Below, piece after piece: positions 1 through 7,140 of a stretch of DNA of 29,299 nucleotides (positions within the stretch are counted from its first letter, which is position 1; every line of letters begins with the position of its first letter). Both the position numbers and the translations under genes were made by a program. Origin of the DNA: JANYCO01 sp031416415 (GTDB taxonomy: Bacteria; Bacteroidota; Bacteroidia; Cytophagales; Cytophagaceae); contig JANOTP010000214.1 in assembly GCA_031416415.1 (NCBI GenBank), positions 1 through 29,299 of the forward strand. The letters run 5' to 3'. Under the pieces are notes generated by a model. That model searched no databases. It was not told the origin of the DNA and was given only the letters and a program-made list of their open reading frames with translations.

Positions 1-3000
1 CTTGGATGTTTTCCATGTCAGTAGTACCGTCTGGTCAGATTTTTGGAAAGCTTCTATAGAAAGGAAATTTAATGGAAGAGGTTCTAAGGCTTCTGCGATG
101 GCGTGTTGAGAAAAGGAAGTATATCCGGTTCTTTCCGCATAACCATCCGCTACAGTTCTTCCCGGCATATTATCTGCAGGAATTGAAGTGCCTGCCTGGT
201 TGTACCAGTCATTGTAATTCGTAGACCATGAGGTTCTCTTAAGGGGAGCAAAAGTATTGTCTGCTAGTCCCAAGAAATTTTCTGTATATAAACGTACACC
301 ATAAGAACCTGAACTAACGGAAAAGTTTGGAGTCAGATCCCAAACAGCGGCTTCTCTGATATTTGAATATGGATTGGTTAATTCGGACACTAAAAGTTTG
401 GAATCAATATCATTTCCCGCTTCGATGATGGTTTTAACATAAGCAGTGATGCTGCTTGGTCCAGAAAGATAATTATTTAATAAATCAATCCGGAAATAAT
501 CTGCAGAAGTTGTTCCTTTTCCTACAGGGAAAATATACGTATCTGTATTATAATTTATCTTCCTGCTTAGGTTTCCGTTGATAAAGCTGGTGTTTGAAAA
601 GGCAACAAGAGCATTAGAGGTACTATTGGAAAGGGAAAGTTTATTTACATCCGTGGATATTACTCCTTGATTTAGGGAAAGATAATTGGATACACCGATT
701 GTATTTAAAAGGATGATCCCTTGCGGGCTCGTGTTATTTGCTTTAAGACTGCCGAATGAATTGTTTCCTGAAATGTATTGCTTTTCGCTTCCCTGGAATA
801 CAACATACCCGGCTCCTAAATTGCTACCTCCTGTATTTGCCCAACTGCCGCAGACATTCAAAATACTAGAAGATGCCACCGATATATTCGCTCCGGAAGA
901 AATTTCTATGTTATAGACCGAGGCTTCTACAGCAGTGTTCAAAAGAGGATATTGAGGAACCCCCGTTTTAATCCATGCATTTTTAATGCAGTCAGGTATA
1001 CCGTTGCTCCAGTTGTCTGATGTAAACCAGTCGGTAGTACCGGCCCCGGCTGTCCATGATGTGTAAAGATATTTATCGGAAAATTCAGAAGTATTAAAAT
1101 TGGACGGGTCATATGCCAGTGCAATAATGTTGTAAGGATTGGTGATCGAGACATTTGTATAAACCCATTCGCCTAATGCATCTGTAGTGGTGGTGGCTAC
1201 ATACGATTGACCTTGCTCAAACGTATTGTAGGTATGATTCTGATAAAGATCGATCACTGCATTTGGTGCAGCGGTACCACGAATGATGGTAGAGGATACA
1301 AATTTTACAACAGGTTTTTGGTATCCATTGTTTCCTGGCAAAGTGGTTATCATTTTGTGTTTGATTCCAATATTGCCATTGTTGTAAAAAATGTTTCTTG
1401 AATAATAATTATAATGATTGTTGTAAGGAGGGGAATAATCCATTCCAATTCCGTAAGAAGCATTGTTGCATATGACGTTTGCATCTCCTGCGGTAGTTCC
1501 ACCAACCACATTGTTTATGCCATAGACTGAAATACCTATAGCACCATTCCCAAGATTCAATGTTCCGTTAGCATCCGTTCCGATTTTATTTCCTTTAATG
1601 ATATGATTGTCTCCACCGATTGAAAGCCCAGTCATAATATTTCCTGAACAGACATTATTTTTAAAGGTAACAGGTCGGTATGTTTTCCCTATAGCAGCCC
1701 CAAATCTATTGGGAACAGCAGTATTTCCGGCCGCATTAAGACCAATAATATTTCCAAGTATTTCAAACTTAACGTTCACCAGATTGAATACATTTTCTAC
1801 ATGAAGTCCTGTAGCAGAAGTGTTTCCTGAAATTACATTCGCGGCGGAAGGAGTTGTTCCTCCTACAAGGACTACTTTGGCTTCGTCGCGTAAATAAAAT
1901 GTAGGATTAGAGGAGGGAGTGCTGTTATTCGTAATAGCTGTGTTTCCATCGGCTCCTACTCCGATGTAATTCCCTCTGATATAAATGGTGTCTACTGCCG
2001 AACGTACATGCAGTGCTCCAAACATATTCCCTGAGATAATGTTTCGTTCGCCTGTATTTACTCCACCAATGTAAAAAGCCTTAGGAGTACCACTTCCTAT
2101 AATTCCTGTGCTATTAGGAATGGCAGCAGTACCTAGAGTATTTGTACCAATTTTATTTCCTACAATTCTACACCAGCCTCCAGCACCAATCATAATACCT
2201 GCTCTGAAACTTGCAGATACACCATTTCCTGAAATCACATTTCCTTCTCCAGGTGAAGATCCTCCTATAGTAAAAATGGCACCGATGGATAAAATCCCTG
2301 AGCCGAGGTTTCCTTTTGCCGTATTTCCAGTAGCATCCGTTCCGATTTTATTACCAATGATCTTTTCATTAATTGAATTGATAGAAGTAATCCCATCGTC
2401 GTTATTGCCGGATATAACATTATTTTTTATGGTCGCCAGTGTATCTCCTGACAAAACAATCCCATCGTTGTTGCCAGCGATTGTACTTCCATCACAGTCT
2501 ACCCCAATATAATTATTTTCAATGATGCCATTTTTTGTACCTAAAATTGTAATTCCGGCACTAGTATTATTTATTAAAATATTTCTACCGGTGGTTGCGT
2601 TTCCGATAATAAAATTGGACCCACCGTATTTTACTGGGAAAGAAGAGGAATTGTATTTTATTTGAATTCCTGTAGCAAAATTTTTAATGGTAAATCCATA
2701 CACCTTTGAGTTACTGGCAGCTTCAATACTGACCGCAATCGTTGTAGGCACTGTGCTTCCATCTAGAATAATTTTAGGACACGTACCTGTATATCCATTC
2801 GCTGGTTGTGTAGTGGCGTCCAAAGTAATAGGAGAATTGATCACTGGAAAGTTAGTGAGCGGAGTAATAGTATGGGGAGGCATTCCAGGTATGTTAAAAG
2901 AAACAGTACCTGCGAGTCCGGAGGCACTCACGTCAGAAAGTCCCTGACGCAAAGATCCAGGCCCGCTGTCATTTGTATTGATCACTACATAATTGACTGC

Positions 3001-3438
3001 TATGAAAGATACCAATGTTAAATTGGTATAGCAACTCAATGGATCGGCAAAACGAAAACAAGGAGCGGGGACCACGTTGCTTCCACTGATCGTTACGTTT
3101 ACAATGCCAGTTATATTTTTTCCCTGTATCGCTACTTTTGGTACTATTACCGGAAGAGGTGTTGATAATGAAATAATAGGTGGCATTGGAGGACAAATGG
3201 CCGGAGGCGGGCAGGGGAGAGTAGGAAAGAGAGGAACATTAAACGCAATATTTGCCGATACACCCGCCGTATTTATTTGGTTGATGACGTAAGGCAAACT
3301 ACCTGGCCCTGTTCCAAAGGTACTCGTAACTGTATAGGTCATTCCTGGAACCATACATTGGGAAACCCCTTTGTGCAAAGGAAATAAAACCATCAGAAAC
3401 AAAATGAATTGAATCAATAAACGTTGATTTTTTTGCAT
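1..3438 (-). CDS. Secreted parallel beta-helix repeat protein, probable T9SS cargo (C-terminus beyond window)
   Basis: I translated this frame codon by codon: it is open for all 1146 codons from the ATG at 3438 to base 1, so the gene is intact here and continues past the left edge. The N-terminus (MQKNQRLLIQFILFLMVLFP...GVSQC) is a signal peptide. Residues ~150-170 carry the NTNDSGPGSLRQG motif common in bacteroidete beta-helix surface proteins. From ~residue 230 to 690 come many degenerate repeats of the type GN.IGT...GN......GI and NVISGN, typical of right-handed parallel beta-helix (pectate-lyase-like) folds. After ~residue 800 comes a non-repetitive part ending in LPLNFLSIEAF...LLTWKTSK, a stretch that normally precedes the C-terminal sorting region of T9SS proteins. 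The sorting domain itself is not visible. Likely a surface protein or adhesin; no enzymatic residues were identified. Confidence 0.85.
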   Translation of the reverse strand, partial: MQKNQRLLIQFILFLMVLFPLHKGVSQCMVPGMTYTVTSTFGTGPGSLPYVINQINTAGVSANIAFNVPLFPTLPCPPPAICPPMPPIISLSTPLPVIVPKVAIQGKNITGIVNVTISGSNVVPAPCFRFADPLSCYTNLTLVSFIAVNYVVINTNDSGPGSLRQGLSDVSASGLAGTVSFNIPGMPPHTITPLTNFPVINSPITLDATTQPANGYTGTCPKIILDGSTVPTTIAVSIEAASNSKVYGFTIKNFATGIQIKYNSSSFPVKYGGSNFIIGNATTGRNILINNTSAGITILGTKNGIIENNYIGVDCDGSTIAGNNDGIVLSGDTLATIKNNVISGNNDDGITSINSINEKIIGNKIGTDATGNTAKGNLGSGILSIGAIFTIGGSSPGEGNVISGNGVSASFRAGIMIGAGGWCRIVGNKIGTNTLGTAAIPNSTGIIGSGTPKAFYIGGVNTGERNIISGNMFGALHVRSAVDTIYIRGNYIGVGADGNTAITNNSTPSSNPTFYLRDEAKVVLVGGTTPSAANVISGNTSATGLHVENVFNLVNVKFEILGNIIGLNAAGNTAVPNRFGAAIGKTYRPVTFKNNVCSGNIMTGLSIGGDNHIIKGNKIGTDANGTLNLGNGAIGISVYGINNVVGGTTAGDANVICNNASYGIGMDYSPPYNNHYNYYSRNIFYNNGNIGIKHKMITTLPGNNGYQKPVVKFVSSTIIRGTAAPNAVIDLYQNHTYNTFEQGQSYVATTTTDALGEWVYTNVSITNPYNIIALAYDPSNFNTSEFSDKYLYTSWTAGAGTTDWFTSDNWSNGIPDCIKNAWIKTGVPQYPLLNTAVEASVYNIEISSGANISVASSSILNVCGSWANTGGSNLGAGYVVFQGSEKQYISGNNSFGSLKANNTSPQGIILLNTIGVSNYLSLNQGVISTDVNKLSLSNSTSNALVAFSNTSFINGNLSRKINYNTDTYIFPVGKGTTSADYFRIDLLNNYLSGPSSITAYVKTIIEAGNDIDSKLLVSELTNPYSNIREAAVWDLTPNFSVSSGSYGVRLYTENFLGLADNTFAPLKRTSWSTNYNDWYNQAGTSIPADNMPGRTVADGYAERTGYTSFSQHAIAEALEPLPLNFLSIEAFQKSDQTVLLTWKTSK

Positions 3439-3769
3439 AGCTATCGAACTAAAAGATTTACTGTTGAGAACATTAAAGGTAGTAAAATAATGAGAACGAA
3501 ATAATTTTTTCTTATTAAATCTTTGTAAAATTCTTCAATAAAGTATAATAAATAATAAAATAATTATGTTTTATTATTTATTGCAATTAAAATTCCTCTT
3601 TAAAACTATCGTAGGCAATTTCCACATGTAATCCGCGGTCTTTAGCACAAAGTCCAACCATATATTAACTACGAAGTCCTTCCTTGCAAGCTTACGCTAA
3701 ATTTTTATCTTATGAAGAATGTAGAAAAAGTATGGAATATGGTAAGCGAGTAAGGAGTAAAAAACAAAA
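3439..3769. other. AT-rich intergenic stretch upstream of the beta-helix gene
   Basis: This stretch lies between the start of the beta-helix gene and the first array terminator. It must contain that gene's promoter. The nearest -7-like sequence I see is TACCTTTA on the minus strand (3473-3480), one base from TAnnTTTG, without a convincing -33 partner. It also holds the short coding-like remnant at 3587-3661. Nothing else is recognisable. Confidence 0.4.
3587..3661 (-). pseudogene. Possible 3' remnant of an unidentified gene
   Basis: A 24-codon reading frame ends in TAA at 3587-3589 and reads MVGLCAKDRGLHVEIAYDSF plus four residues. The composition (Asp, Glu, Lys, Tyr, His, few Asn/Ile runs) looks like real protein rather than AT-rich noise. 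An in-frame stop lies directly upstream of the ATG, so it is not obviously an internal piece of a longer open frame. It sits just past the first array terminator, where another cassette gene would be expected. I do not recognise the family; it may be chance. Confidence 0.25.
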
Positions 3770-3789
3770 GGCCTTGATTTCTCAAGGCC
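3770..3789 (-). terminator. Intrinsic terminator following array repeat 1
   Basis: GGCCTTGA / TCAAGGCC, an 8-bp perfect stem with the four-base loop TTTC (plus strand), followed on the minus strand by TTTTGTTTTTT. It has the same loop as the terminator after repeat 2, although the stem bases differ. Confidence 0.75.
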
Positions 3790-3794
3790 CTAGT

Positions 3795-3860
3795 CTAGAC
3801 TGGATCCGTCTCATATCTAACTTTTTCATACCAAATCTACTAGCTATGAGATAGTTGATT
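3795..3860 (-). repeat. Array repeat copy 1 (divergent in its left third)
   Basis: Shares CTTTTTCATACCAAAT and the run through CTATGAGATAGTTGATT with copy 3 almost exactly. The GTAGACTGGAGGGTCAGATTATCGAA part is changed (CTAGACTGGATCCGTCTCATATCTAA). A small inverted repeat AGCTAT/ATAGTT (3842-3847, 3851-3856) is present. Minus strand carries TAGATTTG then GGTATGAAAAAG. It lies between the plus-strand gene at 3984 and its own terminator. Confidence 0.8.
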
Positions 3861-3983
3861 ATTCTATTTTTATTATTTGTACAGTTTATAAAAAAGATTA
3901 ATTTTAAAACACAGTGCGAATGATTTACATATTAAAGAAAAAATGGGTAAATTATTTGTCCTTATTACTTAGAATCTTGTGCT

Positions 3984-4802
3984 ATGGCTTTAAAGTTTCA
4001 ATTCCTTTTTTTATTATTATCATTAACGAATGCATTATCAGCTCAGCAATATTATTTTACAAATACAGACACAATACTATGCAACTGCCACGGTTACAAT
4101 GTTATTGATTCTGGAGATACATCCAGTGTTTTTTATCTCAATGATAAAGGAAGAACAAGCTTAAGAAAGGAGTACAGAAAGGATGGAGTTCGATTAGATA
4201 GCGTTAAGTATTATGAAAATGATTTAATCAAAGAGATTAAGACCACCATTTTTTCAGGATCAATGAAGGTTGTTTATTCTGATCTTTTTGAATATTCAAA
4301 AATAGGAAAATTGACTAAAGTGTCATCTCACAATAGTTTAGGGAATCAGTCTTCTATCAAATTAACCGAGTATAAATGGGATTCAAATGGTAGACCTAAA
4401 TTAATATCCAGAAAATATAATGAGGATTTTGACAGTATTAGCTTTAAGTATATTAATGATACAGTTGCCAAAATGCTTTTCTTTGAAAATGGTGCACTTA
4501 CTAAAACAGGCAAGCGTATTTACAATAAGAAATATCAAATTCTTGATGAAGTTCTTGAGAATCCTTCTAACAGAAGAAAAGTACATTTTATATTTAAGTA
4601 CAACACGATTGGTCAATTATTATATGTACACAGAGTATCAGTTGTAAAAGGCATGGTTGGCTTTTTTGGTAGTGAACACTACGATGAACTAACAGGCAAA
4701 ACAAGGAAAATAGAATTTCAATACGATAAAAAATTCAGGAGGATTAAAAAAGTTGTAGATGACTCGGATGTTATTTATACAAGTCAGTATGTTTATTTTT
4801 GA
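3984..4802 (+). CDS. Secreted protein of unknown function with YD/RHS-like short repeats
   Basis: A 272-residue protein starting with a clear signal peptide (MALKFQFLFLLLSLTNALSAQQ), so exported. The body has many short segments with the pattern aromatic-x-aromatic followed by G and basic residues (LTEYKWDSNGRPKLISRKY, FKYNTIGQLLYVHRV, IEFQYDKKFRRIKKVV), resembling the YD-type repeats of bacteroidete secreted proteins, but I cannot assign a named family. It is the only gene of the repeat-separated array on the plus strand, so it points against the repeats and neighbouring genes. A longer overlapping frame starting at 3914 is discarded because it lacks the signal peptide and coding character. 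Confidence 0.8.
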   Translation: MALKFQFLFLLLSLTNALSAQQYYFTNTDTILCNCHGYNVIDSGDTSSVFYLNDKGRTSLRKEYRKDGVRLDSVKYYENDLIKEIKTTIFSGSMKVVYSDLFEYSKIGKLTKVSSHNSLGNQSSIKLTEYKWDSNGRPKLISRKYNEDFDSISFKYINDTVAKMLFFENGALTKTGKRIYNKKYQILDEVLENPSNRRKVHFIFKYNTIGQLLYVHRVSVVKGMVGFFGSEHYDELTGKTRKIEFQYDKKFRRIKKVVDDSDVIYTSQYVYF

Positions 4803-4991
4803 TAAATTTTAGGCATTGCTCCTCTCCAACATTCTACAAAGTATAATTTGCATTCCCAGTTAGCATAGACATCTTGTTCGTGTCTACTATCCCTAAAACA
4901 TCCATATTAGAAATAAGTATTAATGAAAAGCCAAAGTTTGGAGCAAAAACAAACTTCAGGTCAGTCTTGAGTGTGAGTGTGAGTATTGAGT
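4803..4991. other. Short intergenic stretch, no gene seen
   Basis: Lies between the plus-strand gene and the second array terminator. It contains GTGTGAGTGTGAGT, a small tandem of GTGTGA-like units (about 4970-4983). A minus-strand frame reads through here from the repeat (MKKFDNLTLQST...), but outside the repeat its composition is not coding-like. Confidence 0.3.
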
Positions 4992-5021
4992 AAAAAAAAA
5001 GGCTCCGATTTCTCGGAGCCT
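4992..5021 (-). terminator. Intrinsic terminator following array repeat 2
   Basis: AGGCTCCGA / TCGGAGCCT, a 9-bp perfect stem with a TTTC loop, followed on the minus strand by nine T. It would end transcription coming from the higBA pair through repeat 2. Confidence 0.9.
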
Positions 5022-5023
5022 GT

Positions 5024-5090
5024 GTAGACTGGAGGGTCAGATTATCGAACTTTTTCATACCAAATTTAATGGCTATTAGGGAAGTGATTT
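5024..5090 (-). repeat. Array repeat copy 2
   Basis: GTAGACTGGAGGGTCAGATT, then ATCGAACTTTTTCATACCAA and ATTTAATGGCTATTAGGGAA: near-identical to copy 3 over the first ~45 bp, diverging after that. It lacks the small inverted repeat of copies 1, 3 and 4. It begins ~48 bp downstream of the higA stop and runs directly into its terminator. A further match, AGACTGG (5026-5032) against CCAGTCT further right (5113-5119), gives a possible long-range pairing. Confidence 0.85.
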
Positions 5091-5137
5091 TTTGACTTTT
5101 GTTATTTAAAACCAGTCTGAATCGTATTTGAAAATAT

Positions 5138-5494
5138 CTAATATACTTTAATTAAAATACTTGTTGGAATATTTAATTCCTCATTTAGTTTTCTAATCAT
5201 TTCTAGCGTCAACTTTCTCTTCTTATTAAGAATTTCACTTACTCGACTCTTAAATCCAATAGTTTCTGCTAAATCTTTTTGCTTCATTCCTAATTGCTCC
5301 ATCCTAAATTTAACTGCTTCGATTGGATCAGGAGTTGCTATTGGGAAATGCTCTTTTTCATATTGGTCAATTAGTAAAGCTAATATTTCTAACTCATCTC
5401 CCTTGGACGTGCCCTTTGCTGCATCAAATACTTTTTCTAGCCTTATTAAAGCTTCGTTATACTCTTTTTTAGTCTTTATTACTTTGAGTTTCAT
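5138..5494 (-). CDS. higA: HigA-type antitoxin, XRE helix-turn-helix
   Basis: A 118-residue protein. The N-terminal ~50 residues are helical. The C-terminal half is a Cro/C1-type helix-turn-helix (residues ~63-110: FRMEQLGMKQKDLAETIGFK, then SRVSEILNKKRKLTLEMIRK), as in the HigA family. It would neutralise the HigB toxin and repress the pair. It is encoded 39 bp downstream of the toxin gene, the toxin-first order typical of higBA. The palindrome upstream of higB is its likely operator. Toxin-antitoxin pairs are common in repeat-bounded gene arrays, where they stabilise the array. Family assignment is confident; activity is inferred. Confidence 0.9.
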   Translation of the reverse strand: MKLKVIKTKKEYNEALIRLEKVFDAAKGTSKGDELEILALLIDQYEKEHFPIATPDPIEAVKFRMEQLGMKQKDLAETIGFKSRVSEILNKKRKLTLEMIRKLNEELNIPTSILIKVY

Positions 5495-5533
5495 CGCTTA
5501 ATCGCTCCTTTAATGGCTGCGTCCCCATTTTTT

Positions 5534-5827
5534 TTAAATAATATTTGCATCAATTTTATCATATTGTGCATGGGTTCCAACAAATCGAATCCACATGATT
5601 CCATAATCATAATTAATTCTGACTATCAATCTATATTTATTGCCTTTAATATTGAAAACAATCCTGTTGTCAATTAAAATACTTGCACTAGGAAAGTCTT
5701 TTTTTATTTGATTTGGAGATTTCCATGAGGCATTTTCTGCTTCATGATACCAAACCTTTAATTGTTCTTCACACTCTTTATGTTTTTCCCAGAAATCTCT
5801 TAAGGTTTTCTTTGCAATTACTCTCAC
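5534..5827 (-). CDS. higB: HigB-type toxin, mRNA interferase
   Basis: A 97-residue protein of the RelE/ParE-fold HigB family. Seen in the sequence: MRVIAKKTLRDFWEKHKECE at the N-terminus, a basic core RLIVRINYDYGIMWIRFVGT and the ending HAQYDKIDA, which match the compact family layout. HigB toxins cleave mRNA on the ribosome. Length is normal and the frame is intact. First gene of a two-gene operon with higA. A TATATTTG -7 box and an 11-bp inverted repeat lie just upstream, fitting autoregulation by the antitoxin. Confidence 0.9.
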   Translation of the reverse strand: MRVIAKKTLRDFWEKHKECEEQLKVWYHEAENASWKSPNQIKKDFPSASILIDNRIVFNIKGNKYRLIVRINYDYGIMWIRFVGTHAQYDKIDANII

Positions 5828-5850
5828 AATTGATTCACTCTATTCTAACG

Positions 5851-5888
5851 CAAATATAAATAAAAAAGTTACCATACTGGTAACTTTT
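5851..5888 (-). promoter_or_regulatory. higBA promoter and probable antitoxin operator
   Basis: TATATTTG (minus strand, 5858-5851) is a perfect match to the Bacteroidota -7 element TAnnTTTG, 23 bp upstream of the higB start. Just upstream of it an 11-bp perfect inverted repeat, AAAAGTTACCA / TGGTAACTTTT with a TAC spacer (5864-5874, 5878-5888), covers the -33 region. That placement is what an autoregulated toxin-antitoxin promoter would show. Binding by HigA is inferred. Confidence 0.65.
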
Positions 5889-5994
5889 AGTTACTTCTTT
5901 TCAGCTCCACACTTTTCACTAGCAAGTACTATAATGGATTATGCAAGTAAAGTTGAGACAATTGATATTTCCAACAAAAAAACAATACACAAAA

Positions 5995-6030
5995 AAGCCG
6001 AATCAAGTAGAGATTTACTTAATTCGGCTT
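5995..6030 (-). terminator. Intrinsic terminator following array repeat 3
   Basis: AAGCCGAATCAAGTA / TACTTAATTCGGCTT, a 15-bp stem with one G-T type mismatch and a short loop, followed on the minus strand by TTTTTTGTG. Its sequence is unrelated to the terminators after repeats 1 and 2, although it stands in the same position. Confidence 0.85.
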
Positions 6031-6043
6031 AAAATTACTAAAG

Positions 6044-6110
6044 TGTAGAGTGGAGGGTCAGATTATCGAACTTTTTCATACCAAATTTACTAACTATGAG
6101 ATAGTTGATT
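6044..6110 (-). repeat. Array repeat copy 3 (closest to consensus)
   Basis: GTAGAGTGGAGGGTCAGATT then ATCGAACTTTTTCATACCAA then ATTTACTAACTATGAGATAG and TTGATT. The inverted repeat AACTAT/ATAGTT (6092-6097, 6101-6106) sits ~20 bp from the GTTCGAT block. It starts ~78 bp downstream of the stop of the small membrane protein gene and runs into its terminator. Confidence 0.9.
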
Positions 6111-6188
6111 TTTTAATTTTTCTTATCTGAATAAATTCTAAATAGTTATCAAGGGCTATATTCTAATACGTCTCGACTAAAAACAACT

Positions 6189-6623
6189 CTATTTAGTTTC
6201 AGTAAGTATTGGCTTATCAATGTCAATTCTACCATCTGTTGGTGAAAATTTTGAAACTCTAACTTTATATTTACCATTTGGTACTTGAAAATTATTGTTT
6301 GATTGATATTTACTGCATTCTATATATTTTTGGTTATTGTAAGTATATTCAAATTCAATCTTATCCTTACTGGAGTTGCAATAACCAATTGTTTTACCGT
6401 CAACATATTCATAATTCACTAGCAGGTTATATTCTATAAGAATCAAAAAAACACCTAAACTGATAAAACAAAAACTAGGCAAAACAAATAAAATTATATT
6501 TAATAATTTTTTAAATGTACTTTTATGACTAATCGCTTCAAATATTAAGGCAACGAAACAAAATCCAAATACTAAAATTAATACTATTGGAAATAAAAAA
6601 CTAAATTTTATCTCTTCCTCCAT
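6189..6623 (-). CDS. Small membrane protein, DUF3592-like
   Basis: A 144-residue protein with two predicted membrane helices near the N-terminus (about residues 8-32 and 40-67, both rich in Phe, Ile, Leu and Val). A soluble domain of ~75 residues follows with GKTIGYCNSS, IEFEYTYNNQKY and NGKYKVRVSKFSPTDGRIDI, the short beta-rich pattern of DUF3592-type proteins. Function unknown. It stands alone between two array terminators, so it is its own transcription unit. The family assignment is by general resemblance. Confidence 0.75.
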   Translation of the reverse strand: MEEEIKFSFLFPIVLILVFGFCFVALIFEAISHKSTFKKLLNIILFVLPSFCFISLGVFLILIEYNLLVNYEYVDGKTIGYCNSSKDKIEFEYTYNNQKYIECSKYQSNNNFQVPNGKYKVRVSKFSPTDGRIDIDKPILTETK

Positions 6624-6780
6624 TATCTCTTTTTTTAAAAAATCAATACTACCATTAAATAATTTTTCGAACTTGCAATAAGATAGTTAAATCTTAGGAT
6701 TATCTATTCTAAAGTTTTTCTAAATAAATCACTTAACATCCGAACTGAAATCCGAACGAGAAATATTTCCATCCATTATC

Positions 6781-6939
6781 CTAATACCATTTTTCATACT
6801 CATCAAGATTGTATAGTTCCTTAAATTCATCCTGAAGTTCTGAAAGATATTTCAAACAGTTGTCTTTGATTTTTTTAAAATTCCATATATATTCTTTACT
6901 TTTTTTATTTAAGATATGACAGTACCCAAAAATAAACAA
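6781..6939 (-). pseudogene. 5'-truncated remnant of an unidentified gene
   Basis: A minus-strand frame ends in TAG at 6781-6783 and has no ATG. The only plausible start is TTG at 6939, with a stop just upstream inside the terminator stem. The last ~35 codons look strongly coding: WNFKKIKDNCLKYLSELQDE then FKELYNLDEYEKWY. The frame begins exactly at the array terminator, as if the 5' part of a cassette gene was lost when the junction formed. Family not recognised. The surrounding 6624-6780 stretch holds nothing else I can identify. Confidence 0.4.
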
Positions 6940-6970
6940 AAAGGTCTCGCTTTTTCAAGCAAGACCTTTT
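6938..6970 (-). terminator. Intrinsic terminator downstream of array repeat 4
   Basis: AAAAAGGTCT-C-GC / GC-A-AGACCTTTT around a TTTTTCAA loop, followed on the minus strand by TTTTTGTTTATTTTT. It is nearly the same hairpin as the one at 8604-8655. Here it is ~50 bp away from the repeat, not adjacent. Confidence 0.8.
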
Positions 6971-7020
6971 CAACATTTTATTCCTTTACACATGCATTAA
7001 AATACATAATGCGACATTTT

Positions 7021-7083
7021 GTAGACTGTAGGGTCAAATTATCGAACTTTTTCATACCAAATTTACTCAATGATAAGTAATTA
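7021..7083 (-). repeat. Array repeat copy 4
   Basis: GTAGACTGTAGGGTCAAATT then ATCGAACTTTTTCATACCAA then ATTTACTCAATGATAAGTAA. It matches copies 2 and 3 with few changes up to ATTTACT. After that the sequence differs, yet a different inverted repeat (TTACT/AGTAA, 7063-7067 and 7076-7080) takes the place of AACTAT/ATAGTT. ACATTTT precedes it, as in copy 5. It lies ~58 bp downstream of the TPR gene stop. Confidence 0.85.
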
Positions 7084-7140
7084 ATATTTCTAAGATTCTT
7101 ATTTAGAAAATATTTTAAATAGTTTATTATAGCATGAAGT

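Noticed and set aside
686..3292. Several plus-strand frames of 64-134 codons and two minus-strand frames inside 1-3438
   Set aside because: They are shadows of the continuous 1146-codon minus-strand beta-helix gene, which I followed codon by codon without a stop.
3443..3470. ATCGAACT ... ATTTACT upstream of the beta-helix gene, resembling the array repeat
   Set aside because: Only two short blocks match with different spacing, there is no GTAGACTGG part and no terminator. Chance in AT-rich DNA is more likely than a sixth copy.
4834..5058. 74-codon minus-strand frame starting in repeat 2
   Set aside because: It runs through the terminator stem and poly-T, and its composition past the repeat is not coding-like. 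Only the first ~12 codons are shared with other copies.
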